Both the position numbers and the translations under genes were made by a program. A stretch of DNA of 57,552 nt from an uncultured Bacteroidota bacterium (GTDB lineage: Bacteria > Bacteroidota > Bacteroidia > Bacteroidales > VadinHA17): contig CALMJY010000046.1 in assembly GCA_937864815.1 (NCBI GenBank), positions 1 through 57,552 of the forward strand. The letters are read 5' to 3'. Positions 34,496-43,834 of the stretch are shown here, in pieces. The notes under the pieces were generated by a model, which saw nothing but the letters and a program-made list of their open reading frames with translations, was not told where the DNA came from and did no database searches. The stretch's first letter is position 1. Every line of letters begins with the position of its first letter.

Positions 34496-35416
34496 TTATT
34501 TTACAAATGAATTTCTTATCTCACCTACTGTTTTTGAAAGCTCAAGGAATACTTCAGGAGTCATATCGGTTTGTACTTCCGATTTCAGAACTGTAGTGTT
34601 TGATGACTGGTCAAACTCAGGGCGTACAGGAGAGGTGGTAATTTTTATTTTGTCAAAAACAACCTTAAGCTTGTTGACCTGACCAATCAGTTCATCAACA
34701 GCAGGATCTCCCTTGCTGCTCTCAAGGAGACTGATAAGTATATCTATAGACAGTTTCTGGTCAATTATCCTGCCCACCAGCTTATTTCCATTGAATTCCT
34801 TCATATCCACAAGCTGGGTGGAAATATAAAGTCCTTCGAACCATCCTCCAACAAGTGTCATTGCTGCAATGGCAGGCTGTCCGTTATCCTCCAGGTATGA
34901 GTTTGAATTCATGAATGTCTCACTCACAATCTCCATGATAACTTCACTGTTATTTATATTCTCTTCCAGCCTGTCGATAGTTGACTGTTCAATTGCTTTA
35001 AGAATGCCAAGACCATCAGCCATCTTTTTAGCAGCATTCATGTAATCGATAATCAGCTGTGTTTGTTCATAAAGGCTTGCAAAACTGAGGTCGCAGGTGT
35101 AAATCCCCAGGTTTAGTGCCATGCTCTTGTTTGTAACATATTTATTCACACTGCCAACAGGGTTGAGAAGAGACTCATCAAACCTTGCACCGGCAGATTT
35201 TATGAGCATTGCTGATTCAAGCGGTGAAGGCAAGGCATTGAAAATCCTCTCAGCCTGTTTGATGTCTTCATAAACTGTAGCATTATCTTTGGGAACTTCA
35301 ACTGTCAAGTCTTCCTTAGGTGCCTTGTTCCCACCTGATTTGCAGCCAGCAAGAATAATGGTACTCATAATAACTACCATTAAAAGCCCTGAACACATTC
35401 TATGATTTCTATTCAT
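34496..35416 (-). CDS. Helical lipoprotein, unknown
   Basis: A 306-residue lipoprotein. The ATG at 35416 is preferred over 35425 because a candidate -7 box at 35436-35443 would leave too short a leader for the latter. The signal ends in lipobox 'IILAGC' (Cys25). The mature protein is mostly helical and acidic, with 'NALPSPLESAMLI' near the N-terminus, 'LGIYTCDLSFASLYEQ' near residue 110 and 'LVGGWFEGLYIST' near 190. No family was recognised with certainty. It pairs with the small secreted protein downstream (8-bp gap), suggesting a shared envelope role. Confidence 0.75.
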   Translation of the reverse strand: MNRNHRMCSGLLMVVIMSTIILAGCKSGGNKAPKEDLTVEVPKDNATVYEDIKQAERIFNALPSPLESAMLIKSAGARFDESLLNPVGSVNKYVTNKSMALNLGIYTCDLSFASLYEQTQLIIDYMNAAKKMADGLGILKAIEQSTIDRLEENINNSEVIMEIVSETFMNSNSYLEDNGQPAIAAMTLVGGWFEGLYISTQLVDMKEFNGNKLVGRIIDQKLSIDILISLLESSKGDPAVDELIGQVNKLKVVFDKIKITTSPVRPEFDQSSNTTVLKSEVQTDMTPEVFLELSKTVGEIRNSFVK

Positions 35417-35435
35417 AATGAACATATTTAATTAT

Positions 35436-35443
35436 CAAACCTA
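35436..35443 (-). promoter_or_regulatory. Candidate -7 box for the lipoprotein gene
   Basis: TAGGTTTG (minus strand) fits TAnnTTTG and lies 19 bp before the preferred ATG at 35416. The -33 box is not clear. Confidence 0.4.
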
Positions 35444-35491
35444 ATTTCGGACTAAATTAGTATTTTATTTTTATTTTTCAAAAACAGCCCG

Positions 35492-35518
35492 TTGTAATTA
35501 ATGGTATTTCTAATTTTG
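35492..35518 (+). promoter_or_regulatory. Candidate promoter that decides a start codon
   Basis: TTG (35492-35494) and TAATTTTG (35511-35518) are 16 bp apart. The -7 box covers the base of a possible GTG start at 35518, so this GTG would lie upstream of the transcript start and the ATG at 35536 is the better start. Confidence 0.45.
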
Positions 35519-35535
35519 TGCTAAATTATCAGGAA

Positions 35536-36048
35536 ATGATCAAATCTGATGCCAAATTGAAAAAGCTGTCTGAAGTATTCAGGATGAATAATCAGAAGCT
35601 TGTTTCCGAAGCAATTGAACTGCTTCGTGATGAACAACCTTTCACAGGAGCGATAGGGTTGCTTGCAGAATTATATAACCGCACTACAAGTCAAGAAATA
35701 AAGAGCTCAATTGAAGCTTTTTTGAATGATATAAAGGATCAGTCTGCTGTTCCTGAGGTGATGGCACAGATCAGTCACGGCTGGAAGACTGAAACAACAA
35801 GAATGCTCGTGGCATCTTGCTGGCAATCAGGACTTGACTACTCATCTTACTCAATGGAGATCACCGGCATATTTATGAGCGCTGATTATGCCACAGCTGT
35901 AGAATGTCTCACAGTATTAGGGGAATCTGCCCATGCATTGTCTGAAAAAGAGAAACAGGAATTACTGGACTATATCGACGATAAACAACATCTGCTTAAA
36001 CCAGGAATGACAGATCTTGCTCTTGAGCTAAAATCAATGCTGGCGTGA
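35536..36048 (+). CDS. HEAT-repeat-like helical protein, unknown
   Basis: A 170-residue soluble protein from the ATG at 35536. It is wholly helical, with amphipathic repeats of about 30-35 residues ('FTGAIGLLAELYNRT', 'SAVPEVMAQISHGWK', 'YATAVECLTVLGES') that look like HEAT/ARM-type solenoid units. Such proteins usually serve as binding platforms. No enzyme motif is present. It converges with the yggS gene 2 bp away and has its own candidate promoter. Confidence 0.72.
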   Translation: MIKSDAKLKKLSEVFRMNNQKLVSEAIELLRDEQPFTGAIGLLAELYNRTTSQEIKSSIEAFLNDIKDQSAVPEVMAQISHGWKTETTRMLVASCWQSGLDYSSYSMEITGIFMSADYATAVECLTVLGESAHALSEKEKQELLDYIDDKQHLLKPGMTDLALELKSMLA

Positions 36049-36050
36049 GT

Positions 36051-36734
36051 TTATACAGGTTTGTTTTTATTTCTTTCTCCGAACAGGAGACTCCCGATTC
36101 TTACCATTGTGCTTCCCTCTTCCACGGCAATTTTATAATCGCCCGACATACCCATTGATATTTCCCTGAAGTGGGTTTCTGAATTGAAATATCCTGCTTT
36201 AAGTATTTTAAAATACTCCCTTAGACAGCTGAATTCTTTTCTAACCTGGCTGAAATCCTCAGTAAATGTTGCCATGCCCATAACACCGCATATCCTTACA
36301 TATTTCAATCCATCTAAACCTTTCAAATTAATTATTGATTCTATTTCGGACATGCTGAATCCGTATTTGGTCTCCTCCTCTGCTATATATATCTGCAGAA
36401 GGCAGTTCACCACTTTGTTAACTTTTGATGCTTCATTGTTAATTGCATTCAGCAGTTTAAGTGAATCAACCGATTGTATCATACTGATAAAAGGAACAAC
36501 ATATTTCACCTTGTTTGTCTGAAGATGACCTATCAGGTGCCATTCAGCATCGGCAGGTACATGGTCCTTTTTATCCAGGAGTTCCTGAACCCGGTTTTCT
36601 CCAAAGTACTTTTGCCCGGCATTATAAGCCTCAATAATTTCGCTCACAGATTTTGTTTTGGATACTGCAATCAGCATTACTGATGACGGAAGTTCAGATC
36701 TTAATCTGCTAATATTTGATGATATATCAGTCAC
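36051..36734 (-). CDS. YggS-family PLP-binding homeostasis protein
   Basis: A 227-residue alpha/beta-barrel protein that binds pyridoxal phosphate and helps keep its balance. The PLP lysine is in 'IAVSKTKS' near residue 25, with 'YFGENRVQELLDK', 'WHLIGHLQTNK' and 'MGMSGDYKIAVEEGSTMVRIG' completing the active site. The start is a GTG at 36734: an in-frame TAA stands five codons upstream and no ATG lies between. It is the last gene of the serC-serA-DUF1015-yggS run; a PLP carrier next to a PLP aminotransferase is sensible. Confidence 0.93.
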   Translation of the reverse strand: MTDISSNISRLRSELPSSVMLIAVSKTKSVSEIIEAYNAGQKYFGENRVQELLDKKDHVPADAEWHLIGHLQTNKVKYVVPFISMIQSVDSLKLLNAINNEASKVNKVVNCLLQIYIAEEETKYGFSMSEIESIINLKGLDGLKYVRICGVMGMATFTEDFSQVRKEFSCLREYFKILKAGYFNSETHFREISMGMSGDYKIAVEEGSTMVRIGSLLFGERNKNKPV

Positions 36735-36760
36735 TTTACAAACCTGTTACAATTCTGCCA

Positions 36761-38011
36761 TCAGCTTAAAAGGTGGATTACAAGGCCGCTGCGGAGCTTT
36801 GGCTCAAACCAGGTGGTTTTTGGAGGCATAATATTGCCTGAATCAGCAATCGTTATAAGCTGTTTCATCGAAACAGGATAAAGGGCAAATGCAACCTTCA
36901 TCTCACCGCTGTTAACTCTCTTTTTCAATTCGCCAAGTCCTCTGATACCACCAACAAAATCAATTCTCTTGGACCTTCTGAGATCCTGTATATCCAGAAT
37001 CGGGCTGAGTATCTGGTTTGTCAGGATCGTTACATCGAGTACTCCTATCGGATCATTGTCGTCGTAGGTACCCTCTTTTGCAGTGAGGCTATACCAATTG
37101 CCTTCAAGGTACATTGAAAAATTATGAAGTGCTTTTGGTTTATAGATCCTGGTTCCTTTGCTTTCTATGACAAATGACTTCCCGAGTTTTTCCAGCAAGC
37201 CTTCCGGAGAAAGTCCGTTAAGATCTTTAATGGTACGATTATAATCAATAATCTGAAGCTGGTTGTCAGGAAAATGAACTGCAAGGAAATAGTTGTATTC
37301 CTCATCGCCACGGTGAGCCGGATTGGCATCTTTCTTCTCTTTTCCTACAAGTGCTGCAGCTGCTGTCCTGTGATGTCCGTCAGCAACATATGTATAAGGA
37401 ACTTTTGTTGCAAAGAGATTTTCAATCTTACTTATTGTATCTTCATTATCAATTACCCAGAAATGATGACCAAAACCATCCCCGGATGTAAAATCATATT
37501 CGGGTTTTACTTTGGAAACTATTTTTTTTACAATATCATCTATCTCACTAACAGCAGGATAAGCAAAGAAAACAGGTTCAATATTAGCATTATTTACACG
37601 TACATGAACCATTCTGTCCTGTTCCTTGTCAGGACGTGTAAGTTCATGCTTCTTAATGATCCCGTCGAGATAATCACTTACGGCAGCACATCCTACTATT
37701 CCGTATTGTGTCCTTGCATTCATAGTCTGTGCATAGATGTAAAACCTGGGTTTGCTATCCTGTACAAGCCATCCTTTTTCCTGCCATTTTCTGAAATTTT
37801 CAACTGACTTATCATACACAAGATCCGAATGTGTATCAGTATCCGGTGGAAGGTCTATTTCTGAGCGGGTAATATGAAGCAATGAGCACTCCTTACCTTC
37901 TGCCATTGTTGCTGCTTCTTCCGAATTCATTACGTCATAAGGCAGACATGCCAGATCTTTGGCCAGAACACGAGGAGGTCTCAGCCCCCTGAAAGGTTTT
38001 ACAATTGCCAT
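36761..38011 (-). CDS. DUF1015 family protein
   Basis: A 416-residue cytoplasmic protein with the family hallmarks: N-terminal 'KPFRGLRPP', 'LACLPYDVMNSEEA', 'KKHELTRPDKEQDR' in the middle and 'YVADGHHRTAAA' near residue 210, the last probably part of the active or metal site. The biochemical role of DUF1015 is not settled. It lies 21 bp after serA and before yggS. Since serA and serC are present and no serB-type phosphatase is in the window, a role in the last step of serine synthesis or in serine or PLP handling is a fair hypothesis. Confidence 0.92.
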   Translation of the reverse strand: MAIVKPFRGLRPPRVLAKDLACLPYDVMNSEEAATMAEGKECSLLHITRSEIDLPPDTDTHSDLVYDKSVENFRKWQEKGWLVQDSKPRFYIYAQTMNARTQYGIVGCAAVSDYLDGIIKKHELTRPDKEQDRMVHVRVNNANIEPVFFAYPAVSEIDDIVKKIVSKVKPEYDFTSGDGFGHHFWVIDNEDTISKIENLFATKVPYTYVADGHHRTAAAALVGKEKKDANPAHRGDEEYNYFLAVHFPDNQLQIIDYNRTIKDLNGLSPEGLLEKLGKSFVIESKGTRIYKPKALHNFSMYLEGNWYSLTAKEGTYDDNDPIGVLDVTILTNQILSPILDIQDLRRSKRIDFVGGIRGLGELKKRVNSGEMKVAFALYPVSMKQLITIADSGNIMPPKTTWFEPKLRSGLVIHLLS

Positions 38012-38032
38012 CTACTTATGTTTATGATATTT

Positions 38033-38953
38033 CTATTTATTCACCCTGAAAGTTTCATTTCCGTTAATGAAGTAGTCAACTATCTGACGTGCAGCAGCAA
38101 CACCTGCATTAATGTTGGCCTCCTCTGTCTGTGCACCCATTTTCTTTGCTGTAAAGAGATATCTTCCTTTGAATTTTTCAGCAAATACAGCCTTACAGTC
38201 TGGTTCCACATCTGAAAGATAAACCAGGTCTGGTCTTTCCTCAAATACTTTCAACAGACCGTTTTCATCAATTATCTCTTTTCTCGCAGTGTTAATTAAA
38301 GTTGCAGGAGAAGGCATTTTTGAAATCAGGTCATATCCAATAATCTGCCTGGTGGCACTGTTATAAGGAAGATGGAGGGATATAAAATGACATATCCTGT
38401 ACATCTCTTCTGCTCTTTTAAGAACTTTGATGCCATACTTCCTTATATCGGTTTCAGGAACAAATGGATCGTAAGCATAGACATACATGGAAAATCCCTT
38501 TGCAATCTCTGCGACCAGCTTACCAACATGACCGAAAGCGTGTATACCGATAGATTTTCCACGGAGCTCTGAACCGGATTTGCCATTAAAACCTCCCCTG
38601 ATCTGATAAAGCATCATTGCGAAAACAAGCTCTGCCACAGCATTGGCATTCTGGCCAGGAGTATTCATTGCAACAACCTTATGAGCTGTACATGATTCAA
38701 TATCAATATTATCATACCCTGCACCGGCTCTGATTACAATCTTAAGTCGCGATGCAGTATCGAGTACTTCTTTTGTAACAAGATCGCTTCTTACTATCAG
38801 TCCGTCTGCATCAGCAACTGCTGCAATAAGATCTTCCTTGTTTTTGTAGTTTTCAAGAAGATCGAGTTTAAATCCGGCTGAATCAATAACTTCCCGCATG
38901 GAGGATACGGCAACAGGAGCAAATGCTTTTTCTGTTGCAAGAAGTATTTTCAT
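38033..38953 (-). CDS. serA: D-3-phosphoglycerate dehydrogenase, short ACT-less type
   Basis: A 306-residue NAD-dependent 2-hydroxyacid dehydrogenase, first step of serine synthesis from 3-phosphoglycerate. Substrate-side 'IRAGAGYDNID' (74-84) and catalytic Arg224 in 'NTARKEIID' are clear. Where the general-base His of the family is expected ('PHxG'), the sequence is 'TAKKMGAQT', so Lys271 takes that place. The first Gly of the GxGxxG nucleotide motif is Ala139 ('HAFGHVG'). There is no ACT or other regulatory domain. Lys-type PGDHs are known, for example from Entamoeba. Its place beside serC supports the assignment. Confidence 0.93.
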   Translation of the reverse strand: MKILLATEKAFAPVAVSSMREVIDSAGFKLDLLENYKNKEDLIAAVADADGLIVRSDLVTKEVLDTASRLKIVIRAGAGYDNIDIESCTAHKVVAMNTPGQNANAVAELVFAMMLYQIRGGFNGKSGSELRGKSIGIHAFGHVGKLVAEIAKGFSMYVYAYDPFVPETDIRKYGIKVLKRAEEMYRICHFISLHLPYNSATRQIIGYDLISKMPSPATLINTARKEIIDENGLLKVFEERPDLVYLSDVEPDCKAVFAEKFKGRYLFTAKKMGAQTEEANINAGVAAARQIVDYFINGNETFRVNK

Positions 38954-39014
38954 AATGAGAGTTTTAAATTATCAAACCAACAGACTAAAACCACAACATC
39001 CCAGAATTGAGAGA

Positions 39015-40085
39015 TCAGTTTTTAGACTCAAATTCCTTCATAACACCAACAAGGGCTTCAACACTCTCCCTTGGCAGTGCATTGTATGTGGAAGCTCTGA
39101 ATCCGCCAACCGATCTGTGCCCTTCGATTCCGAGCATACCTTTCGATTTGGCAAATTCAGCAAATGATTTTTCAAGTTCTTTATAATTATCGGCCATTAC
39201 CCAGCAGATATTCATAATTGACCTGTCTTCTGAATCAGCGATTGTTGGTTTAAAAAGCTTATTTCTTTCAATTTCGTTGTAAAGAATCGCAGCCTTCTCA
39301 ATATTCTTTTTTTGAATTGCGCTGACTCCGCCAAGTTCTTTCAGCCATTTAAGTGTCTGCTGTGCTGCAAATACTGCAAAAACAGGTGGTGTATTATACA
39401 TCGATTCACCTTTTATATGTACCCTGTAATCGAGCATGGATGGCAAAGGTCGGGTAACTTTACCAAGTACATCTTCACGGACAATAACAAAAGTTACTCC
39501 GGCAGGGGCAAGATTTTTCTGGGCACCTCCATAAATAAGTGCATATTTTGAAACATCCACCGTCCGGCTGAAAATATCAGATGACATATCAGCAACAAGT
39601 GGCACTTTAACATCCATATCTTTCTTAATCTCAGTGCCGTAAATTGTATTGTTTGTCGTTATATGGAAATAGTCAGCATCCTCCGGAATAGTATAATTTT
39701 TGGGAATGTAATTGAACAGCTTTTCCTTTGAAGAGGCAACCTCGACAGCATCTCCGAAAAGTTTAGCTTCCTTAAGAGCTTTGCTTGCCCATTCACCTGT
39801 ATTCAGATATGCTGATTTCTTTTCCATAAGATTCATCGGAACCATACAGAACTGCATGCTTGCTCCGCCGCCGAGAAACAACACCTGATAACCTGAAGGA
39901 ATATCAAGAAGTTCTTTGAAAAGTGCAATGGTATCATTCATGCAAGCTACAAATTCCTTACTTCTGTGCGAGATCTCAAGCACAGAAAGCCCGGTTCCGG
40001 CAAAATCCCTGATGCCTTCAATTGACTTTTCGATTGTATATTGAGGGAGTATTGAAGGACCTGCATAAAAGTTATGTTTTTTCAT
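39015..40085 (-). CDS. serC: Phosphoserine aminotransferase
   Basis: A 356-residue PLP enzyme that converts 3-phosphohydroxypyruvate and glutamate to phosphoserine. '[12 protein letters not shown]' starts the protein, 'LGGGASMQF' (71-79) binds PLP phosphate, and Lys190 in '[12 protein letters not shown]' forms the Schiff base. '[12 protein letters not shown]' near the C-terminus binds substrate. It is the first gene of the serine unit, 61 bp before serA, with a candidate promoter 49 bp upstream. Confidence 0.97.
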   Translation of the reverse strand: MKKHNFYAGPSILPQYTIEKSIEGIRDFAGTGLSVLEISHRSKEFVACMNDTIALFKELLDIPSGYQVLFLGGGASMQFCMVPMNLMEKKSAYLNTGEWASKALKEAKLFGDAVEVASSKEKLFNYIPKNYTIPEDADYFHITTNNTIYGTEIKKDMDVKVPLVADMSSDIFSRTVDVSKYALIYGGAQKNLAPAGVTFVIVREDVLGKVTRPLPSMLDYRVHIKGESMYNTPPVFAVFAAQQTLKWLKELGGVSAIQKKNIEKAAILYNEIERNKLFKPTIADSEDRSIMNICWVMADNYKELEKSFAEFAKSKGMLGIEGHRSVGGFRASTYNALPRESVEALVGVMKEFESKN

Positions 40086-40133
40086 AAAATGATTGTTTAA
40101 TTGGGTTAAAAAATGAGAGGATTAATATTATAA

Positions 40134-40141
40134 CAAATTTA
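40134..40141 (-). promoter_or_regulatory. Candidate -7 box for the serC operon
   Basis: TAAATTTG (minus strand) fits TAnnTTTG, 48 bp before the serC ATG, in the gap after comB. The -33 box is unclear. Confidence 0.4.
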
Positions 40142-40188
40142 AAAAATTTTTGCTTTTCAGGTAAATGACCATATAACACAATTATTCT

Positions 40189-40914
40189 TTAGGTTAAACT
40201 AACTAATGATCCATCTATCATCACCGGGATAATACTTGTAAATCCGGTGGTAAGACAGAAATCTATACAGTCATCCAGTTTTTTTTCTTTCAATCTGGTT
40301 CTCTGTGCAGCTTTTTCAATATAGGTCCTGGGATCAGGTTTTGCAAACGACCAGAGGTCGATTGAAGCCAGTGTTGAATCGCAGATTGTGGAATATTTAC
40401 CGGATTGCATAAGTCGTTCAGCCAGCGCACCGGCAAATACAGTATCTTCAAGGTTGAACCTGTTCTTCCATCCGGCGCAAAAAAGCATCACATTCTTATC
40501 AAGACCTATGAGCCATTCAGAAAGTGCATCAATATTAAGAAATGAACCTATTACTATACGGAAAGAGGATGATGCCAGATTTATAATGCCCGTACCATTT
40601 GTTGTGCTGTAAACTATAGTTTTATCCCTGACTCTTTCATTGGTGAAATTGAAGGGTGAATTTCCAAAATCAGCAAAGTCAAGCACAAAACCATCACGTT
40701 CTGCAGCAACCAGGAATCCCTTTTCTTTATAATCCCGGGCTTCATCTATACCTGCAACCGGAATAATTGAGCTGGCACCGTTTGCAAAGGCAGTACAGAT
40801 TGCTGAGGAGGCCCGGAGTATGTCGATAACAACCACAACTGCATCCAGATGCAGTTTAGGCTCATATAAAGCCGGAGAAAAGCAAGTATCAAGGGCCCGG
40901 AGCGGAGATGTCAT
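40189..40914 (-). CDS. ComB-family 2-phosphosulfolactate phosphatase-like protein
   Basis: A 241-residue protein with ComB family pattern: 'VVVIDILRASSAICTAFANGA' near 27-47, 'SPFNFTNERVRDKTIVYSTTNGTG' near 85-108 and 'CAGWKNRFNLEDTVFAGAL' near 145-163. The family includes 2-phosphosulfolactate phosphatase of coenzyme M synthesis, but most bacteria that have it do not make coenzyme M, so substrate is open. It starts 3 bp after gcvT on the same strand, so the pair is an operon. Confidence 0.9.
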   Translation of the reverse strand: MTSPLRALDTCFSPALYEPKLHLDAVVVVIDILRASSAICTAFANGASSIIPVAGIDEARDYKEKGFLVAAERDGFVLDFADFGNSPFNFTNERVRDKTIVYSTTNGTGIINLASSSFRIVIGSFLNIDALSEWLIGLDKNVMLFCAGWKNRFNLEDTVFAGALAERLMQSGKYSTICDSTLASIDLWSFAKPDPRTYIEKAAQRTRLKEKKLDDCIDFCLTTGFTSIIPVMIDGSLVSLT

Positions 40915-40917
40915 TAA

Positions 40918-42024
40918 TCAGGATTTATTATAAATTGGCAGATTTACTATTCTGGCTTTGAGGTCCTTATTCCGGATTCTGATAAAAATCTCCGTATCAG
41001 CTTTCCAGTTTCCTTTCGCAAGATATGCCATTCCAATACCCTGCTTCATCACAGGAGACATAGTTCCTGATGTAACCTCGCCTATTATTTCACCCTGCGA
41101 ATTGACAACCTCATAATGTTGTCTGGGAATACCCCGGTCAATCATCACAAAACCCCTGAGTTTACGCGAAACACCCTCATCCTTCTGTTTGATCAGAAGG
41201 GATTTGTCGATAAAATCCTTATGGTCAGTAAATCTGGTAATCCATCCAAGACCGGCTTCAATTGGTGATGTATCATCATTTATATCATTACCATACAGGC
41301 AGAATCCCATTTCAAGTCTCAGTGTATCCCTGGCACCAAGACCGATTGGCTTAATCCCGTATTCCTCTCCGGCACTGAAAACTGCTGTCCAGAGAGATTC
41401 CGCATCGGCGTTTTTAACATAAAGCTCACATCCGCCTGCACCTGTATAGCCGGTTGTTGAAAATATAACATCCCTAATTCCTGCAAATTCAATTACCCTA
41501 AAAGTATAGTATTCCATATCTTCAACAGGAACAGTTGTAAGTTTCTGCATTGCTTTCAGTGCCAGAGGGCCCTGCACTGCAAGCTGTGCTATTTCATCAG
41601 ATGAATTGACAAGATCCCTGCCGGTAACAAGTCCGAAACGGGAAGCATTTGCCATACACCAGTTCCAGTCTTTTTCAATATTAGCAGCATTCACAACAAG
41701 CAGATACTTCTCAGCATTGAACCTGTATACAAGAAGATCATCAACAATACCTCCTCTCCCATTCGGAAAACATGAATACTGTATCTTACCGTCGAACAAT
41801 TCAGCAACATCGTTGGAGGTAATATATTGTACAAATTCGAAAGCAGATGGCCCGGTTACCCAGAATTCACCCATATGAGAAACATCAAATACTCCTGCCT
41901 TTTCCCTGACTGTTATATGCTCATCATTGATCCCGGTATATTCAACAGGCATATTGTACCCTGCAAAGGGGACCATCTTTGCACCGGCTTCGATATGGAA
42001 TTTGGTAAATGGTGTATTTTTCAT
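40918..42024 (-). CDS. gcvT: Glycine cleavage system aminomethyltransferase (T protein)
   Basis: A 368-residue enzyme that moves the methylene group from the H-protein aminomethyl-lipoyl arm to tetrahydrofolate with release of ammonia. Folate-binding motifs are '[13 protein letters not shown]', '[20 protein letters not shown]', '[11 protein letters not shown]' and 'ETSGTMSP'-like '[18 protein letters not shown]'. Family length is normal. The P and H proteins are not in the window. It forms an operon with comB (3-bp gap) and sits next to the serine unit, so glycine/serine one-carbon genes are grouped here. Confidence 0.97.
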   Translation of the reverse strand: MKNTPFTKFHIEAGAKMVPFAGYNMPVEYTGINDEHITVREKAGVFDVSHMGEFWVTGPSAFEFVQYITSNDVAELFDGKIQYSCFPNGRGGIVDDLLVYRFNAEKYLLVVNAANIEKDWNWCMANASRFGLVTGRDLVNSSDEIAQLAVQGPLALKAMQKLTTVPVEDMEYYTFRVIEFAGIRDVIFSTTGYTGAGGCELYVKNADAESLWTAVFSAGEEYGIKPIGLGARDTLRLEMGFCLYGNDINDDTSPIEAGLGWITRFTDHKDFIDKSLLIKQKDEGVSRKLRGFVMIDRGIPRQHYEVVNSQGEIIGEVTSGTMSPVMKQGIGMAYLAKGNWKADTEIFIRIRNKDLKARIVNLPIYNKS

Positions 42025-42110
42025 ATCAGATAAATGTAAGGTGAAGGATATCTAATGACCTTTCACTTTGCAAAGCAAATAAAGATTTTCACCAAAATAT
42101 CTGATGATTA

Positions 42111-43673
42111 TCAGAATTTCAGGATTATTTGTTCTTTCCTTAGAAAAAACTGACCTGAACTATCAGAAAAGTCTTTGTCCGGAGGAATTGTTTCTTCGGT
42201 AGGGTCAGACTCAACTTTTTCAGTAGGAATAGGTACCGCTGAGGTATCACTTACTGAAATAACGGGCACTGTATCGGCCTCAACAATCGTATCAGGAACT
42301 GATTTGAGCTGATCCTCTTTAATAACTTCAGAAGGTTTGCTTAAAAGGGTGGCAAAATAAATATCAAATCCCCCAAATCCCCCGCTCCTGTTCGATGCAA
42401 AACAGAAAGAATCTGAAGATGATCCTGGATAACTGTGAAATAATTCATCCCATGGAGTATTGATGGGATAACCTGCATTGACTGCCTGCTTCCATGTTCC
42501 ATCCTGATTCCTGACGCTGTAGAACAAATCATAGCCACCCACGGAGTTATGACCCTTTGAACTAAACCACATCGTATCTCCTGAGAAGGAAAAGCTAACA
42601 GCCTGTTCATCATATTCAGTATTTACAGTTGCTCCTGCATTCTGTGGTTTTGACCATTTTTTGTCTGTAAGTTTTTTTATGAAATAAATGTCATATCCAC
42701 CCTTATTGTCCTTTCCGTCATTTGTAACATAAAATATTTCATTTCCGGAGGGTGAAAAAGCAATTGATGTCTCAGATGAGCTTGTATTTATTGCAAATGG
42801 CAGATTTTCAGGACTTCTCCAGTCGCCTTTCCTGTTCTCCGAAACCTTAATATCTCCGCCGTTTTCATATCCGGAATATATGTAAAGCCTGGTCTCCGAT
42901 GAGTCAATATATACCGGACTTTCATTATAGGATGTATTTAGATCTTCACCGGCAGGAGAAGCAATACTCCATTTTCCGCCGACAAGCCTTGAAAAATAGA
43001 TATTTTCGTCGAGCCTTACAGGAATAGTATTACCTGAGGATTTGGCAGATGAACGCTGAGAAGCAAAATATAATGTTGTTCCTGTAAGGGTAAAAACAGG
43101 CGAAAAATCATCATACGAAGAATTAATATTTGCTCCCGGATTCTTAAGTTCGATGTCAATTGTATCTTTTACAATTTCAATTGCTGCTGTGCATTCTTCA
43201 ATAAATTTCTTAGCGAGCAGAACATTATTTTCAGGCTTAGATGTTTTTGATTTAAGGTACTCCTTAAGCTTTTCAGAAGCCTCCTCATACCTACCTGTAT
43301 ACTGCAATGCCCTGCCGGTATAAAGAAGTATATCATCTGAAATATTGCTTTTTAACTCAAGAGCTTTCAGAAAAAATCCAGCTGCCTCTTCCTTCCGGTC
43401 AGTATATATTGCAGTTATTCCAATTTTATAATTTAATTCTGCATTGGAATTATTATATGCCATCGCCTGAATATAATGATCAAATGCGTTATTGTAGTAC
43501 TGACCCTTTTTAACGTAAGCGATATCACCAGCAAGTACGTGATCCCATGCCTGACTGAGACCTGCCTTAGAACTCTTAAACTCTTTCTTTTTAATTTTTA
43601 AATCTGCCTGGCCTGACAACGTATTGTTAAAAAATAATATGAGGGTCAGTATCAGAATGAAAAACCTTTTCAT
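42111..43673 (-). CDS. TPR and PD40 beta-propeller exported protein
   Basis: A 520-residue protein from the ATG at 43673; 25 codons of open frame further upstream would put charged sequence before the signal peptide ('MKRFFILILTLILFFNNTLSGQ'). TPR-like helices fill about 30-150 ('AGDIAYVKKGQYYNNAFDHY'), then PD40/WD40-like propeller blades to about 440 ('DFSPVFTLTGTTLYFASQRS', 'ETSIAFSPSGNEIFYVTN', 'AVSFSFSGDTMWFSSKG', 'SFCFASNRSGGFGGFDIYF'). The last 80 residues are a Pro/Thr/Glu/Asp-rich tail. This is the front part of PorE/OmpA-like Bacteroidetes proteins, but no OmpA peptidoglycan domain follows. Confidence 0.85.
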   Translation of the reverse strand: MKRFFILILTLILFFNNTLSGQADLKIKKKEFKSSKAGLSQAWDHVLAGDIAYVKKGQYYNNAFDHYIQAMAYNNSNAELNYKIGITAIYTDRKEEAAGFFLKALELKSNISDDILLYTGRALQYTGRYEEASEKLKEYLKSKTSKPENNVLLAKKFIEECTAAIEIVKDTIDIELKNPGANINSSYDDFSPVFTLTGTTLYFASQRSSAKSSGNTIPVRLDENIYFSRLVGGKWSIASPAGEDLNTSYNESPVYIDSSETRLYIYSGYENGGDIKVSENRKGDWRSPENLPFAINTSSSETSIAFSPSGNEIFYVTNDGKDNKGGYDIYFIKKLTDKKWSKPQNAGATVNTEYDEQAVSFSFSGDTMWFSSKGHNSVGGYDLFYSVRNQDGTWKQAVNAGYPINTPWDELFHSYPGSSSDSFCFASNRSGGFGGFDIYFATLLSKPSEVIKEDQLKSVPDTIVEADTVPVISVSDTSAVPIPTEKVESDPTEETIPPDKDFSDSSGQFFLRKEQIILKF

Positions 43674-43779
43674 TAAAATATTATTTATTAAGTCTAAATA
43701 TAGCAATTTTTTTGCTTGGACTTTAAAGTTTTTATATATCATAATCAAAATAAAAGCTACTACCCAGAATAAAATTATA

Positions 43780-43787
43780 TATATTTG
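43780..43787 (+). promoter_or_regulatory. Candidate -7 box for the HPt-STAS pair
   Basis: TATATTTG fits TAnnTTTG and lies 47 bp before the HPt ATG, in the divergent gap with the propeller gene. No strong -33 box. Confidence 0.4.
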
Positions 43788-43834
43788 TTACAATAATCTT
43801 TAACATTATTGCTATCTGATTTGTTCATCTCTAT

